This document shows positions 7,625 to 16,243 of a stretch of DNA of 64,000 nt, piece by piece; the first letter of the stretch is position 1; every line of letters begins with the position of its first letter. The notes below the pieces were generated by a model, which ran no database searches, was not told the DNA's origin, and saw only the letters and a list, made by a program, of their open reading frames with translations. A program made the translations under genes and the position numbers. The DNA is from Falsihalocynthiibacter halioticoli (GTDB lineage Bacteria; Pseudomonadota; Alphaproteobacteria; Rhodobacterales; Rhodobacteraceae): the NCBI RefSeq assembly GCF_025802015.1, contig NZ_JAOYFC010000002.1:868001-932000 (forward strand), read 5' to 3'.

Positions 7625-9006
7625 CGTGCGCGCCTTTCGTGAACGAGCTTTTTCAGGGCATCGAGATCGTTGGGAACGCGCGTGACGCGTTCGGGTTTAT
7701 CAGCCATCTCCGCCATATGTGGGGGCAGATCTGGATAGTGCCCACAGGCGGCGATGACCGCATCCGGGAACTTTGCCGGATGCGCGGTCGAGAGAGTGAT
7801 CATCGGAACATCGCTTAGGTGCTCTTTGGCAACCTTAACGGCCACAGCGGTGTGTGGGCATAGAATTTCGCCCGTTGTCCGCTCCATATCCCTGATGGTG
7901 TCTGCGCACTCCTCTTCCGAGGCGCGACCCGACGTGAATGTTTCGCGAAGCTGCTCTAGCGCGCCTTGGGATATCTTGAAGCTGCCGGACTTCAATTCTT
8001 CCATCAGCTGCGCAATTGCGCCACCGTCACGGCCGTACATATCGAACAAGGCGCGCTCAAAGTTGCTGGACACTTGGATGTCCATACTTGGGCTCATGCT
8101 CGGGATTGTTTCGGCCTTTGCGTATTCTCCGGTTTCGAGTGTGCGATGCAGAATATCGTTCTGGTTGGTCGCGATCACCAATTCACGCACCGGAAGGCCC
8201 ATCTTCTTGGCAATGTACCCAGCAAAAATATCGCCGAAGTTGCCAGTTGGAACTGTGAACGAAACCTCGCGATGCGGCGCACCGAGCGAAACGGCGGAGG
8301 AAAAATAATATACGACCTGAGCCAGGACGCGGGCCCAGTTGATAGAGTTCACACCTGCCAGTCCTACACCATCTCGGAATTCGAAATCATTGAACATGTC
8401 CTTAAGGCGCGCCTGACAGTCGTCAAAGTCGCCATCCATCGCTAGGGCATGAACGTTTGCATCTTCCGGCGTTGTCATCTGTTTGCGCTGGATGTCGCTG
8501 ACACGGCCGTGTGGAAACAAGATAAAGACATCCACGTTAGACAGGCCACGGAATGCTTCAATCGCCGCAGAACCGGTATCACCAGAGGTTGCGCCAACAA
8601 TGGTTACGCGTTTGTTCGCGCGCATAAGAGAGGCTTGAAACAACTGGCCAATAAGTTGCATCGCGAAGTCTTTGAATGCCAATGTCGGGCCGTGAAACAG
8701 TTCCAGAAGGAAATGATTGGGGCCAAGCTGAACAAGCGGCGCTCTGGCCTCATGGCGGAACCCTTCATAGGCGCGGGCAATGATTGCTTTGAATTCTTCA
8801 TCTGTGAACGCATCGCCAATGAACGGGCGCATCACGATAAAAGCAATCTCTTCATATGACTTGCCTGCTAGACCAGCGATATCTTCTGGTGACATTACCG
8901 GAATCTCGGCGGGAACGTACAATCCTCCGTCGCGGGCCAGACCTGTCATCATGGCTTCTTCAAAACTCAAGCTGGGCGCTGTGCCCCGTGTCGATACATA
9001 TTTCAT
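7621..9006 (-). CDS. thrC: threonine synthase
   Basis: ThrC converts O-phosphohomoserine to threonine with PLP in the cytosol. The 461 residues match the longer, fold-type II bacterial form. The N-terminal KYVSTRGTAPSLSFEEA segment and the PLP lysine in GPTLAFKDFAMQLIGQL (Lys112) are clear, followed by VGATSGDTGSAAIEA (PLP phosphate loop) and TGNFGDIFAGYIAKKMGLP. It has a 4 nt overlap with the M16 peptidase gene and lies 9 nt after the SURF1-like gene, so the biosynthetic gene appears to be carried on the transcript of the oxidase assembly genes. Confidence 0.97.
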   Translation of the reverse strand: MKYVSTRGTAPSLSFEEAMMTGLARDGGLYVPAEIPVMSPEDIAGLAGKSYEEIAFIVMRPFIGDAFTDEEFKAIIARAYEGFRHEARAPLVQLGPNHFLLELFHGPTLAFKDFAMQLIGQLFQASLMRANKRVTIVGATSGDTGSAAIEAFRGLSNVDVFILFPHGRVSDIQRKQMTTPEDANVHALAMDGDFDDCQARLKDMFNDFEFRDGVGLAGVNSINWARVLAQVVYYFSSAVSLGAPHREVSFTVPTGNFGDIFAGYIAKKMGLPVRELVIATNQNDILHRTLETGEYAKAETIPSMSPSMDIQVSSNFERALFDMYGRDGGAIAQLMEELKSGSFKISQGALEQLRETFTSGRASEEECADTIRDMERTTGEILCPHTAVAVKVAKEHLSDVPMITLSTAHPAKFPDAVIAACGHYPDLPPHMAEMADKPERVTRVPNDLDALKKLVHERRAR

Positions 9007-9015
9007 AGTCTGCCT

Positions 9016-9693
9016 CTAAACGGTTCTCTGCCTGATACGCCACAGAAAGAACGCTGTCATCCCAAACCATACAATTGCCAACCCAAACCACGTTAAAACA
9101 TATTCAAGGTGGCGATTTGGTATGCCCGAAGAATCAACAGGAAAGGGTGTGGTTACCAAGTTTGGCTCTGTGCTGCTGCGTTGGACAAGCAGGACGGGTT
9201 CGGTATCAAGTGCTTTTGCCATTGCCGGAATGTCCCGTCCGAACCAAACGCCAGCATCTAAGTCCGGCGGAGGCGTTGACGATTGCATCTCATCTGGCCA
9301 GAGCAGGTTGCCCGTGATTTCTGCTGCAACAACCGGTCGTGGCGCATCTTTGGCAGGAATAGCAACAAAGCCACGATCAAGCAGGATGCGCCGTCCGTTC
9401 TCTAGGGTGAATTCCGAGATGATGCGGTACCCTGCCCCGATCTTTTGCACCGATGCCAAAACAGTGATTTCGCGCGGTCCGACAGTTCCAGCGGCCTTGA
9501 CCGGTAAATACTGATCGCGATCTTCATTCGGCACCTCTGGAACTGACACGGGATCGGCGAGAATTGTCGCGTCGATTTTGGCCAATTCCTCGGTTTTCTC
9601 GTCAAGTCGATCAAGCTGCCAAAAACCCAGCGAACATAAAATCAGGGTTCCGACAATTCCGAATATAAGCGGCAAGATATACTTGCGGTTCAT
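9016..9693 (-). CDS. SURF1 family cytochrome c oxidase assembly protein
   Basis: SURF1 proteins help insert heme a into subunit I of aa3-type oxidase in the cytoplasmic membrane. This 225-residue protein has the family layout: one transmembrane helix near residues 7-24 ending in LGFWQLDRL, a large periplasmic domain with LLDRGFVAIP, and a second helix near 197-217 preceded by NRHLEYVLTWFGLA. It is separated from ctaE by a terminator, so its expression may be lower than that of the structural gene. The order ctaE-SURF1-thrC is typical of Rhodobacterales. Confidence 0.93.
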   Translation of the reverse strand: MNRKYILPLIFGIVGTLILCSLGFWQLDRLDEKTEELAKIDATILADPVSVPEVPNEDRDQYLPVKAAGTVGPREITVLASVQKIGAGYRIISEFTLENGRRILLDRGFVAIPAKDAPRPVVAAEITGNLLWPDEMQSSTPPPDLDAGVWFGRDIPAMAKALDTEPVLLVQRSSTEPNLVTTPFPVDSSGIPNRHLEYVLTWFGLAIVWFGMTAFFLWRIRQRTV

Positions 9694-9714
9694 AAAGCTC
9701 TTCTCTCCAAGTAA

Positions 9715-9742
9715 AAAGGCGCGGAACAGTTCCCGCGCCTTT
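9715..9742 (-). terminator. intrinsic terminator after ctaE
   Basis: Read on the minus strand, a GC-rich hairpin (AAAGGCGCGG...CCGCGCCTTT, with a nested GGAACTGTTCC core and one bulged base) is followed by TTTTTAC. It lies between ctaE and the SURF1-like gene and would end or attenuate the cta transcript. Confidence 0.75.
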
Positions 9743-9791
9743 ACTATTCTTTATCACACGACACAAAGCGCGTAGGTGCGAACGGCTCCTA

Positions 9792-10592
9792 TTAGCCGCC
9801 CCAGACGTAAACAGCCGCAAACAGGAACAGCCAAACAACGTCAACAAAGTGCCAGTACCAAGCCGCAGCTTCTAGGCCCACGTGCGCTTCGGGTGTGAAC
9901 GCGCCGCGCATCGCACGGATCAAACAAACTGCGAGGAAGATGGTTCCGATCACAACGTGGAAGCCGTGGAAGCCTGTCGCCATGAAGAAGTTGGCTCCAT
10001 AGATGTTGCCGGAGAACCCGAATGCAGCGTGGCTGTATTCGTAGATCTGGAACATTGTGAAGAACACACCGAGGATGATCGAAATCGCAAGGCCATTGAT
10101 CAGGTCTTTGCGGTTGTTCTCATGAGCAATCGCGTGGTGCGCCCATGTACACGCAGCACCAGAGCAGAGCAGAATCAGCGTGTTGATCAGCGGCAGGTGC
10201 CATGGATCGAATGTTTCAATGCCTGCTGGCGGCCAAACGCCGTCAACGGCTGGGGATTCTGGCCCCATGGGATAGATGGCGTGCTTGAAGAAGCTCCAGA
10301 ACCACGCTGCAAAGAACATGATTTCAGACATGATGAACATGATAACGCCGTAGCGCAGACCGATTTTCACGACAGGTGTGTGATCACCTTCGTTCGCTTC
10401 GGTGATTACGTCGCTCCACCATTCAAACATCACATAGAGAACACCGGCGAGGCCAATCAGGAACATGAAGGGCGTGATACCCTGCATCCAGATAACCGCG
10501 CCGAAGAGCATGATGAAGCCCGAAACGGCACCGGCCAGAGGCCAGATTGACGGCGGTAGAATGTGATAGTCGTGGTTTTTTGCGTGTGCCAT
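9792..10592 (-). CDS. ctaE: cytochrome c oxidase subunit III
   Basis: Subunit III of the aa3-type cytochrome c oxidase, an integral membrane protein that stabilises the core and lies near proton uptake. The 266 residues with seven hydrophobic segments match the family. Seen: AHAKNHDYHILPPSIWP at the N-terminus, SEIMFFAAWFWSFFKHAIYP, GFHGFHVVIGTIFL and the C-terminal WYWHFVDVVWLFLFAAVYVWG. It follows ctaG by 21 nt and is followed by an intrinsic terminator. Subunit I is not in this window, as in related bacteria where ctaD is at another site. Confidence 0.97.
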   Translation of the reverse strand: MAHAKNHDYHILPPSIWPLAGAVSGFIMLFGAVIWMQGITPFMFLIGLAGVLYVMFEWWSDVITEANEGDHTPVVKIGLRYGVIMFIMSEIMFFAAWFWSFFKHAIYPMGPESPAVDGVWPPAGIETFDPWHLPLINTLILLCSGAACTWAHHAIAHENNRKDLINGLAISIILGVFFTMFQIYEYSHAAFGFSGNIYGANFFMATGFHGFHVVIGTIFLAVCLIRAMRGAFTPEAHVGLEAAAWYWHFVDVVWLFLFAAVYVWGG

Positions 10593-10613
10593 ATAGGATC
10601 CCCTGTTTGGGAC

Positions 10614-11189
10614 TTAGTTAACATCAGCCTTTGGTGTGGTCGAGAGGCTCGCCACATCTTTAGGCAGTTCGGTTTCATAAAACGTATAGGATAGGGTTAT
10701 GTGATGCACGTATTTTGCATCTCTATCCGAAACGATTTCGGGATCGACGTAAAAGCTCACCGGCATCATAACGGTTTCACCCGGTTCGAGCACTTGTTCG
10801 GTAAAGCAAAAACAGTCGATTTTCGTGAAAAAGCCACCCGCTTCATAGGGGGCAACATTGTAGGTCGCAGACCCAGCAACACGGCGGTCCGTCGGGTTGT
10901 GCGCTTCGTAAAAGGCAAGACCGGTTTCGCCGATGTTGATCTCCATCTGTCGAACAACAGGCTTGAAGGTCCATGGCATATCGCGGTCTAGCGAAGCATC
11001 AAAACGAACGGTGATTGTTTGGTCGAGGACTTCGTCGGACCCAACAGCTGACACAGAAGTTGTGCCGCCAAATCCAGTAACCCTACAGAACCAGTCATAG
11101 AATGGCACAGACGCCCAAGCTAGCGAGCCCATCGTAAAGACGACGGCGAATGCTTGTAGCGCGGTTTTATGTGTCGATTTCATCGCCAT
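10614..11189 (-). CDS. ctaG: cytochrome c oxidase assembly protein CtaG (Cox11 family)
   Basis: CtaG is the membrane-anchored copper chaperone that delivers copper to the CuB site of subunit I. The 191-residue protein has one N-terminal helix, then WASVPFYDWFCRVTGFGG, and a periplasmic domain carrying the copper-binding FTKIDCFCFTEQ motif and MPVSFYVDPE. The start at 11189 overlaps the stop of the preceding small gene by one base (TGATG); an internal ATG at 11183 is an alternative. Its place between the small cox ORF and ctaE is the standard alphaproteobacterial order. Confidence 0.96.
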   Translation of the reverse strand: MAMKSTHKTALQAFAVVFTMGSLAWASVPFYDWFCRVTGFGGTTSVSAVGSDEVLDQTITVRFDASLDRDMPWTFKPVVRQMEINIGETGLAFYEAHNPTDRRVAGSATYNVAPYEAGGFFTKIDCFCFTEQVLEPGETVMMPVSFYVDPEIVSDRDAKYVHHITLSYTFYETELPKDVASLSTTPKADVN

Positions 11190-11380
11190 CAGTTGCCAGA
11201 GTCCTGTGTTTCAAGGGATGGGCGAGCGGTATGGTCAAACGCCTCCACAGGTTCTCCGCGCTGAACTTTTGCAAGCGTCAGCCAAAAGACAATAGCAACG
11301 AAAGCAAAAAGCGAGAGGCCAAGACCTACGTTCCGACCAAGTCGGCGATAGTGCATTTCATGTTCAACTTTGGGCGCCAT
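11189..11380 (-). CDS. small cox-cluster membrane protein (CoxF-like)
   Basis: A 63-residue protein with one central transmembrane helix (GLGLSLFAFVAIVFWLTLAK), an N-terminal basic MHYRRLGRN segment and a short polar tail ending near the ctaG start. It lies between ctaB and ctaG with 1 nt overlaps on both sides. A small single-helix protein at this exact position is a fixed feature of alphaproteobacterial oxidase clusters and is sometimes named CoxF. Its biochemical role is not established. ATG 11380 was chosen over an ATG 15 nt upstream because it coincides with the ctaB stop. Confidence 0.85.
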   Translation of the reverse strand: MAPKVEHEMHYRRLGRNVGLGLSLFAFVAIVFWLTLAKVQRGEPVEAFDHTARPSLETQDSGN

Positions 11381-12321
11381 CAGAAACCTCCCCAAGTCAC
11401 GCCCAGAGCCGATTGCAAGAGCAGTGCCGTGAAATGCAGGAATAGGTAATAAAGCGATAGTTTAAAGAACTTACGCTCCGCCAGATACTTGTCAGCTTGG
11501 GCCTCATCTTCGTCACGGCGCCAGATTTTAATGGCTCCGCGGATGAACAACAGATTCAAGACAAGTGAAACTGCGAAATAGATCGGCCCACCGATAGATG
11601 TGAAGCTCGTCGCAAGCGCGACAGGCGCAAGTAAAAGCGTATAAACCAGAATGTGTTTACGCGTAGATTTGCGGCCATGCGTTACAGTGAGCATCGGCAC
11701 TTCGGCTTTGGTGTAGTCGTCATTCATGAACAGCGCGAGCGCCCAGAAGTGTGGAGGTGTCCACATGAACGTAAGCGCAAACATCAGAATGCTTTCAATC
11801 GAAACTCCACCGGTCGCAACGGCCCACCCGATCATTGGAGGGAAAGCACCAGCGGCGCCACCAATCACGATGTTCTGTGGCGTCCAGCGCTTGAGCCACA
11901 TGGTATAGATGACCACGTAGAAAAAGATCGTAAACGCCAGGAGCAGTCCGGCAACAATATTTGCAGCAAGCGCAAGCATGACAACCGAAATGCCGGACAG
12001 CGCGATACCAAAGCCCAGCGCCTCGCCTTCTGCAATTTTACCTGCCGGAATGGGGCGCTTCTGCGTGCGCTTCATGATCCGGTCAATATCTGCGTCCCAC
12101 CACATGTTGAGCGCGCCAGAAGCACCGCCACCAAGTGCGATAAACAAGATCGACGTAAACGCCACAAACGGATGAACCGGATTGGGTGCAACCAGAATCC
12201 CGACCAAGGCCGTGAAAACCACAAGCGACATTACGCGCGGCTTCAAAAGCGCAACGAAATCGCGGAAACCTGCATCACCAGCAGGTGTGGTTACATTTGA
12301 TTGTAGGCTTGCGTCGCTCAT
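11380..12321 (-). CDS. ctaB: protoheme IX farnesyltransferase (heme O synthase)
   Basis: CtaB adds a farnesyl group to heme b to make heme O, the precursor of heme A for the oxidase. The 313-residue membrane protein is of UbiA superfamily, with the first Asp-rich motif NMWWDADIDRIMKRTQKRP, then the YTMWLKRWTPQNIVIGG loop and about nine hydrophobic segments. The final stop shares a base with the next small gene. It lies 82 nt after ctaC, separated from it by a terminator-like hairpin. The family and context leave little doubt. Confidence 0.97.
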   Translation of the reverse strand: MSDASLQSNVTTPAGDAGFRDFVALLKPRVMSLVVFTALVGILVAPNPVHPFVAFTSILFIALGGGASGALNMWWDADIDRIMKRTQKRPIPAGKIAEGEALGFGIALSGISVVMLALAANIVAGLLLAFTIFFYVVIYTMWLKRWTPQNIVIGGAAGAFPPMIGWAVATGGVSIESILMFALTFMWTPPHFWALALFMNDDYTKAEVPMLTVTHGRKSTRKHILVYTLLLAPVALATSFTSIGGPIYFAVSLVLNLLFIRGAIKIWRRDEDEAQADKYLAERKFFKLSLYYLFLHFTALLLQSALGVTWGGF

Positions 12322-12346
12322 GCTGGCCCTATCGAGGTCGGATCAT

Positions 12347-12382
12347 CAAAAAAACGGACGTGGCCCCGATATTAGGAGCCAC
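12347..12382 (-). terminator. intrinsic terminator after ctaC
   Basis: On the minus strand an 8 bp stem GTGGCTCC / GGGGCCAC (one G-U pair) with a 7 nt loop is followed by GTCCG and seven T residues. It lies between ctaC and ctaB and would reduce read-through from the structural gene into the assembly genes. Confidence 0.75.
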
Positions 12383-12403
12383 ACCCTTCTCAAAGAACTG
12401 CCG

Positions 12404-13321
12404 TTACTTGGATGCCAGTGTGAGTGGCGTATCCAGACCTGCATATTCCTCTTTGGCGTCAACCAGCCAGTTTTGGTAAGCTTCTTCGCTTACAACTTTG
12501 ACTGTGATTGGCATGTAGCTGTGGTCCTTGCCGCAAAGCTCGGAACACTGACCAAAGTAAACGCCCTCTTTCTCAGCAGTGAACCAAAGTTCAGCCAGGC
12601 GACCAGGTACGCCATCTTGCTTCACACCGAACGCCGGGATTGCCCAGCTGTGGATCACGTCGGCACCAGTAACTTGAATTACGATTGTTTTGCCAACCGG
12701 AATAACGAGAGCTGTGTCCGTCGCAAGAAGGAAGTCCTCGCTTGCATAGCCATTACGCTCCAGAAGCGCGTCCATATCTGCGCTGCGAACGAATGGCTCC
12801 ACGCCATCATCGTCGTCGGTAAGCGTTGCAGGGTGACCAAGCATGTATGAGTCAAAGCCAAACTCATGGTCGACATACTCATAACCCCAGTACCATTGGT
12901 AACCAGTTGCCTTGATTGTTACGTCAGCCGTTGGAATTGTCTGTTGCTTGAACAGAACCGGCAGCGAGAACGCACCGATGAATACGAGAATCAAAATCGG
13001 GATCAGCGTCCAAGCAACTTCGAGCGGCGAGTTATGTGTGAACGTCGCAGGCTTCGGGTTTGTTTTGGAATTATAGCGAATCATAATCCAGATAATCAGC
13101 GCGGTCACAAAAATGACGATCGCGGTGATGATCACGAGGATCATGTTGTCTAGACCCTGAAGATCGCGGGCCAGCTCAGTTGCGGCGGGTTGGAAGCCAA
13201 GCGATTTTTCTGTGGGCTTACCGATAACCTCTAGGTTTCCCAACGAATCTTGCGCGTTTGCTGCGCCTGCTGCTGCCAGCGCAATCGCTGAAAGGCCTGA
13301 AATCTTGGTCAAAAATCGCAT
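12404..13321 (-). CDS. ctaC: cytochrome c oxidase subunit II
   Basis: Subunit II of the aa3-type oxidase accepts electrons from cytochrome c at its periplasmic CuA centre. The 305 residues comprise a signal peptide (cleavage likely after GAANA), two transmembrane helices and a cupredoxin domain. CuA ligands are visible in GQCSELCGKDHSYMPI (Cys259, Cys263, His267, Met270) and in the upstream HSWAIPAFGVK segment; GYQWYWGYEY is the electron entry region. ATG 13321 has AGGAAA 7 nt upstream, better than two upstream in-frame ATGs. It is first in the oxidase cluster and divergent from tldD. Confidence 0.97.
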   Translation of the reverse strand: MRFLTKISGLSAIALAAAGAANAQDSLGNLEVIGKPTEKSLGFQPAATELARDLQGLDNMILVIITAIVIFVTALIIWIMIRYNSKTNPKPATFTHNSPLEVAWTLIPILILVFIGAFSLPVLFKQQTIPTADVTIKATGYQWYWGYEYVDHEFGFDSYMLGHPATLTDDDDGVEPFVRSADMDALLERNGYASEDFLLATDTALVIPVGKTIVIQVTGADVIHSWAIPAFGVKQDGVPGRLAELWFTAEKEGVYFGQCSELCGKDHSYMPITVKVVSEEAYQNWLVDAKEEYAGLDTPLTLASK

Positions 13322-13502
13322 AGTCATTTCCTGTTCGCACAAAGCAGATTTGCTCTGCTCACATCTTACTCCCGCCCAAACGGTCGGAATCCCATTGTCT
13401 TTGCTGCGCCAAAAACCATATTAGACGCAACAGAACAAGCATCTTTCCACGTGGCTTTGAACCACCATGTCGCTTTTATGCGTCAATTACCGGAGTTTTT
13501 CT

Positions 13503-14924
13503 ATGTCAAATACGCGTTTTCGCCCTTTTGAAACCTCGTTGGACATCGACTCAACTCTGGGAATTCTCAAGGAAACTTGTGCAGGAGCGGATGATGGCGA
13601 ACTATTTCTCGAGCGAAAGAGTTCGGAGGCCATCGTATTTGATGATGGGCGGGTAAAAACTGCGAGTTATGACGCAAGCGAAGGATTTGGATTACGCGCT
13701 GTACGTGGCGAGACATCCGGCTATGCGCATTCCACCGAAATGACCGAATCCGCAATTCGGAGAGCATCAGAGACAGCTCGCCTAGCTGTTGGTGACGGAG
13801 GTGGCGCTATGGCCCCTGCGCCAAAACAGACCAACCGCAAACTTTATAGCGACGATGATCCCATCGCGCAGGCTGCTTTTCCTGTTAAAATTGATCTGCT
13901 CAAGGAAATTGATGCTTTCACACGCGGGCTCGACAAGCGCGTTATTCAAGTTTCTGCAACCCTTGCTGCGTCCATGCAAGAAGTTGAAATCCTCCGCCCC
14001 GATGGGCATCACGTGCGCGATGCCCGCCCGATGAGTCGTTTGAATATCAGCGTCATAGTCGAGGAAAACGGTCGTCGCGAAAGCGGAGGCATGGGTGGCG
14101 GCGGGCGCGCTTCGCTCTCTGGACTCTTGGAAACCGAGCACTGGCAGTCTGTCGCTCGTGAAGCTTTGCGTATTGCGCTTGTTAACCTTCGTGCGGTCCC
14201 TGCCCCTGCGGGTGTTATGGACATTGTCCTTGGCTCTGGCTGGCCTGGGATCCTGCTGCATGAAGCTGTCGGGCATGGCCTCGAAGGAGACTTTAACCGC
14301 AAGGGAAGCTCCGCCTTTTCCGGCCTCGTGGGGCAGCAGGTCGCGGCCAAAGGTGTGACGGTCCTTGATGATGGAACTATTCCAGATCGGCGCGGCTCTA
14401 TTACCTTCGATGATGAGGGCACGCCCAGCGGCAAAAACGTTCTGATCGAGGACGGCGTGCTGGTTGGCTATATGCAAGACCGACAAAACGCGCGGCTTAT
14501 GGGCGTTCCAGAAACGGGCAATGGTCGTCGCGAAAGCTATGCTCACACGCCGATGCCGCGTATGACCAACACATATATGCTTGGCGGAGACAGCGCCCCA
14601 AGCGACATTGTCGCGGACCTAAAAGACGGAATTTATGCAGTCGGGTTTGGCGGCGGACAGGTTGATATCACCTCTGGTAAGTTTGTGTTTTCCTGCACTG
14701 AAGCCTACCGCGTCAAAAACGGAGTGGTCGGTGAGCCCGTCAAAGGCGCGACACTCATTGGCGACGGCCCCACGGCCATGAAGAAAATCCGCGCGATTGG
14801 CAATGATATGAAGCTCGATCCGGGTATCGGGAATTGTGGGAAAGCCGGACAATGGGTGCCGGTTGGCGTCGGACAGCCAACGCTCATGATCGGGGGGATA
14901 ACTGTGGGCGGCTCGGCGGCCTAG
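13503..14924 (+). CDS. tldD: metalloprotease TldD
   Basis: TldD, with its partner TldE/PmbA, is a cytosolic zinc protease that degrades unstructured peptides and processes modified peptides such as microcin B17. The 473-residue protein has the HEAVGHGLEGD zinc-binding motif near residues 255-265, the RRGSITFDDEGTPS segment and GGGQVDITSGKFVFSCTEAY near the C-terminus. ATG 13503 (MSNTRFRPF) has GGAG upstream; an earlier in-frame ATG would add an unconserved dozen residues. It is divergent from ctaC, and the 181 bp between them should hold both promoters. pmbA is not in the window. Confidence 0.96.
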   Translation: MSNTRFRPFETSLDIDSTLGILKETCAGADDGELFLERKSSEAIVFDDGRVKTASYDASEGFGLRAVRGETSGYAHSTEMTESAIRRASETARLAVGDGGGAMAPAPKQTNRKLYSDDDPIAQAAFPVKIDLLKEIDAFTRGLDKRVIQVSATLAASMQEVEILRPDGHHVRDARPMSRLNISVIVEENGRRESGGMGGGGRASLSGLLETEHWQSVAREALRIALVNLRAVPAPAGVMDIVLGSGWPGILLHEAVGHGLEGDFNRKGSSAFSGLVGQQVAAKGVTVLDDGTIPDRRGSITFDDEGTPSGKNVLIEDGVLVGYMQDRQNARLMGVPETGNGRRESYAHTPMPRMTNTYMLGGDSAPSDIVADLKDGIYAVGFGGGQVDITSGKFVFSCTEAYRVKNGVVGEPVKGATLIGDGPTAMKKIRAIGNDMKLDPGIGNCGKAGQWVPVGVGQPTLMIGGITVGGSAA

Positions 14925-15011
14925 AAGGTATTTTTAGAATGCCTGCGGAAATGTTCACCATTCATTAACCATCGTGGTCCTAATGTCGGGATGCAAACCG
15001 ACGGAGCCATG

Positions 15012-16157
15012 ATGGACGAAGACAGCGTTTCCTCTTTGACACCCCTCACCCCACCCACTTCAGAGGATGCGCGGTTGTCATGGCTCCGTCTTTTGCGTTC
15101 ACGCAGGGTCGGCATTTCGACGTTCTATCGATTGATGCAGGAGAACGAGACAGCCGAGCGTGCGCTTGAGGTCTTGCCAGAGGTAGCGCGCGCTGCAGGA
15201 GTTACCGACTACGCAATTGCGCCACTGAAAGACATCGAGAACGAGTTTGCTGCGGCGCGCAAAGCCGGTGCGCGAATGATCTGCAGAGGAGAAGCCGACT
15301 ATCCCAAGGAATTGGCAAACATCGCCGATGCTCCTCCACTATTCTGGGCAATTGGCGATATCTCTCTGCTTAAACGGCCCAAAATTGGCATTGTCGGCGC
15401 CCGAAATGCATCTTCGCTCGGAGAGCGCATGGCGCGAAAGCTGTCCGAGGGGCTTTCGCAGCAAGGGCTGATTGTTGTTTCCGGGCTTGCCCGCGGCATA
15501 GACGCCGCCTGTCATAAAGCGGCGCTTGAAGGCGGAACAATCGCGGTTCAGGCTGGTGGTGTGGATAAAATCTATCCCAAAGAAAACACCGAATTGTTCT
15601 GGGAGATTGGCGCAAAAGGCCTCCGCATATCAGAAGATCCGATTGGAGTAGCACCGCAAGCGAGGCATTTTCCGAAACGGAACCGCATAATCTCGGGGCT
15701 ATCCATCGGGCTTGTTGTTGTAGAAGCGGCGGCGCGATCCGGAACTTTAATCACAGCTAGAAACGCTTTGGATCAAGGGCGCGAAGTTATGGCCGTTCCG
15801 GGACACCCCTTTGACGCGCGCGCCACAGGGAGCAATATGCTAATTCGCGATGGCGCAGCTCTTATCCGAAATGTCGATGATATACTTGAGCAAGTTGCTG
15901 ATGCTTTGGAAGAGCCAATGACTGTGGCGGAACAAGCCGAACCAGATGAACAATCTTGCACACAAAACACAATCGCGGAAAGCGCCGATCTCCACCGTCA
16001 AATTCTCGAGCGACTCGGACCAAGCCCCCTTGCCGAAGACCAACTCATTCGCGACCTAGCGCAGCCAGCCCACCACGTCACGGCAGAACTCGTTTCGCTG
16101 GAGGTTGAGGGACGAATTGAGCGTGCTCCAGGGGGGTATTTGATGCGCGTGGGGTAA
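15012..16157 (+). CDS. dprA: DNA-processing protein DprA
   Basis: DprA binds incoming single-stranded DNA during natural transformation and loads RecA. The product of about 381 residues has an N-terminal helix-hairpin segment (LRLLRSRRVGISTFYRL), a Rossmann-like core with KIGIVGARNASSLG, VVSGLARGIDAACHK, FPKRNRIISGLS and ITARNALDQGREVMAVPG, and a C-terminal winged helix ending EGRIERAPGGYLMRVG. GGAG at 15003-15006 favours ATG 15012, with 15009 or 14991 as alternatives. It lies between tldD and topA; the dprA-topA neighbourhood is common. Other competence genes are not in the window. Confidence 0.95.
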   Translation: MDEDSVSSLTPLTPPTSEDARLSWLRLLRSRRVGISTFYRLMQENETAERALEVLPEVARAAGVTDYAIAPLKDIENEFAAARKAGARMICRGEADYPKELANIADAPPLFWAIGDISLLKRPKIGIVGARNASSLGERMARKLSEGLSQQGLIVVSGLARGIDAACHKAALEGGTIAVQAGGVDKIYPKENTELFWEIGAKGLRISEDPIGVAPQARHFPKRNRIISGLSIGLVVVEAAARSGTLITARNALDQGREVMAVPGHPFDARATGSNMLIRDGAALIRNVDDILEQVADALEEPMTVAEQAEPDEQSCTQNTIAESADLHRQILERLGPSPLAEDQLIRDLAQPAHHVTAELVSLEVEGRIERAPGGYLMRVG

Positions 16158-16243
16158 TTCATACTTAACTGTGCATTGACAATTCACTCGAAGCACCCAC
16201 ATCTTGCGCCGCCATATGCTCCCTGTGAGTCGAGAGGAATTTT

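Noticed and set aside
11653..12300. Long plus-strand open frame opposite ctaB
   Set aside because: Antisense of conserved heme O synthase; His/Arg/Asn-rich composition shows a shadow frame.
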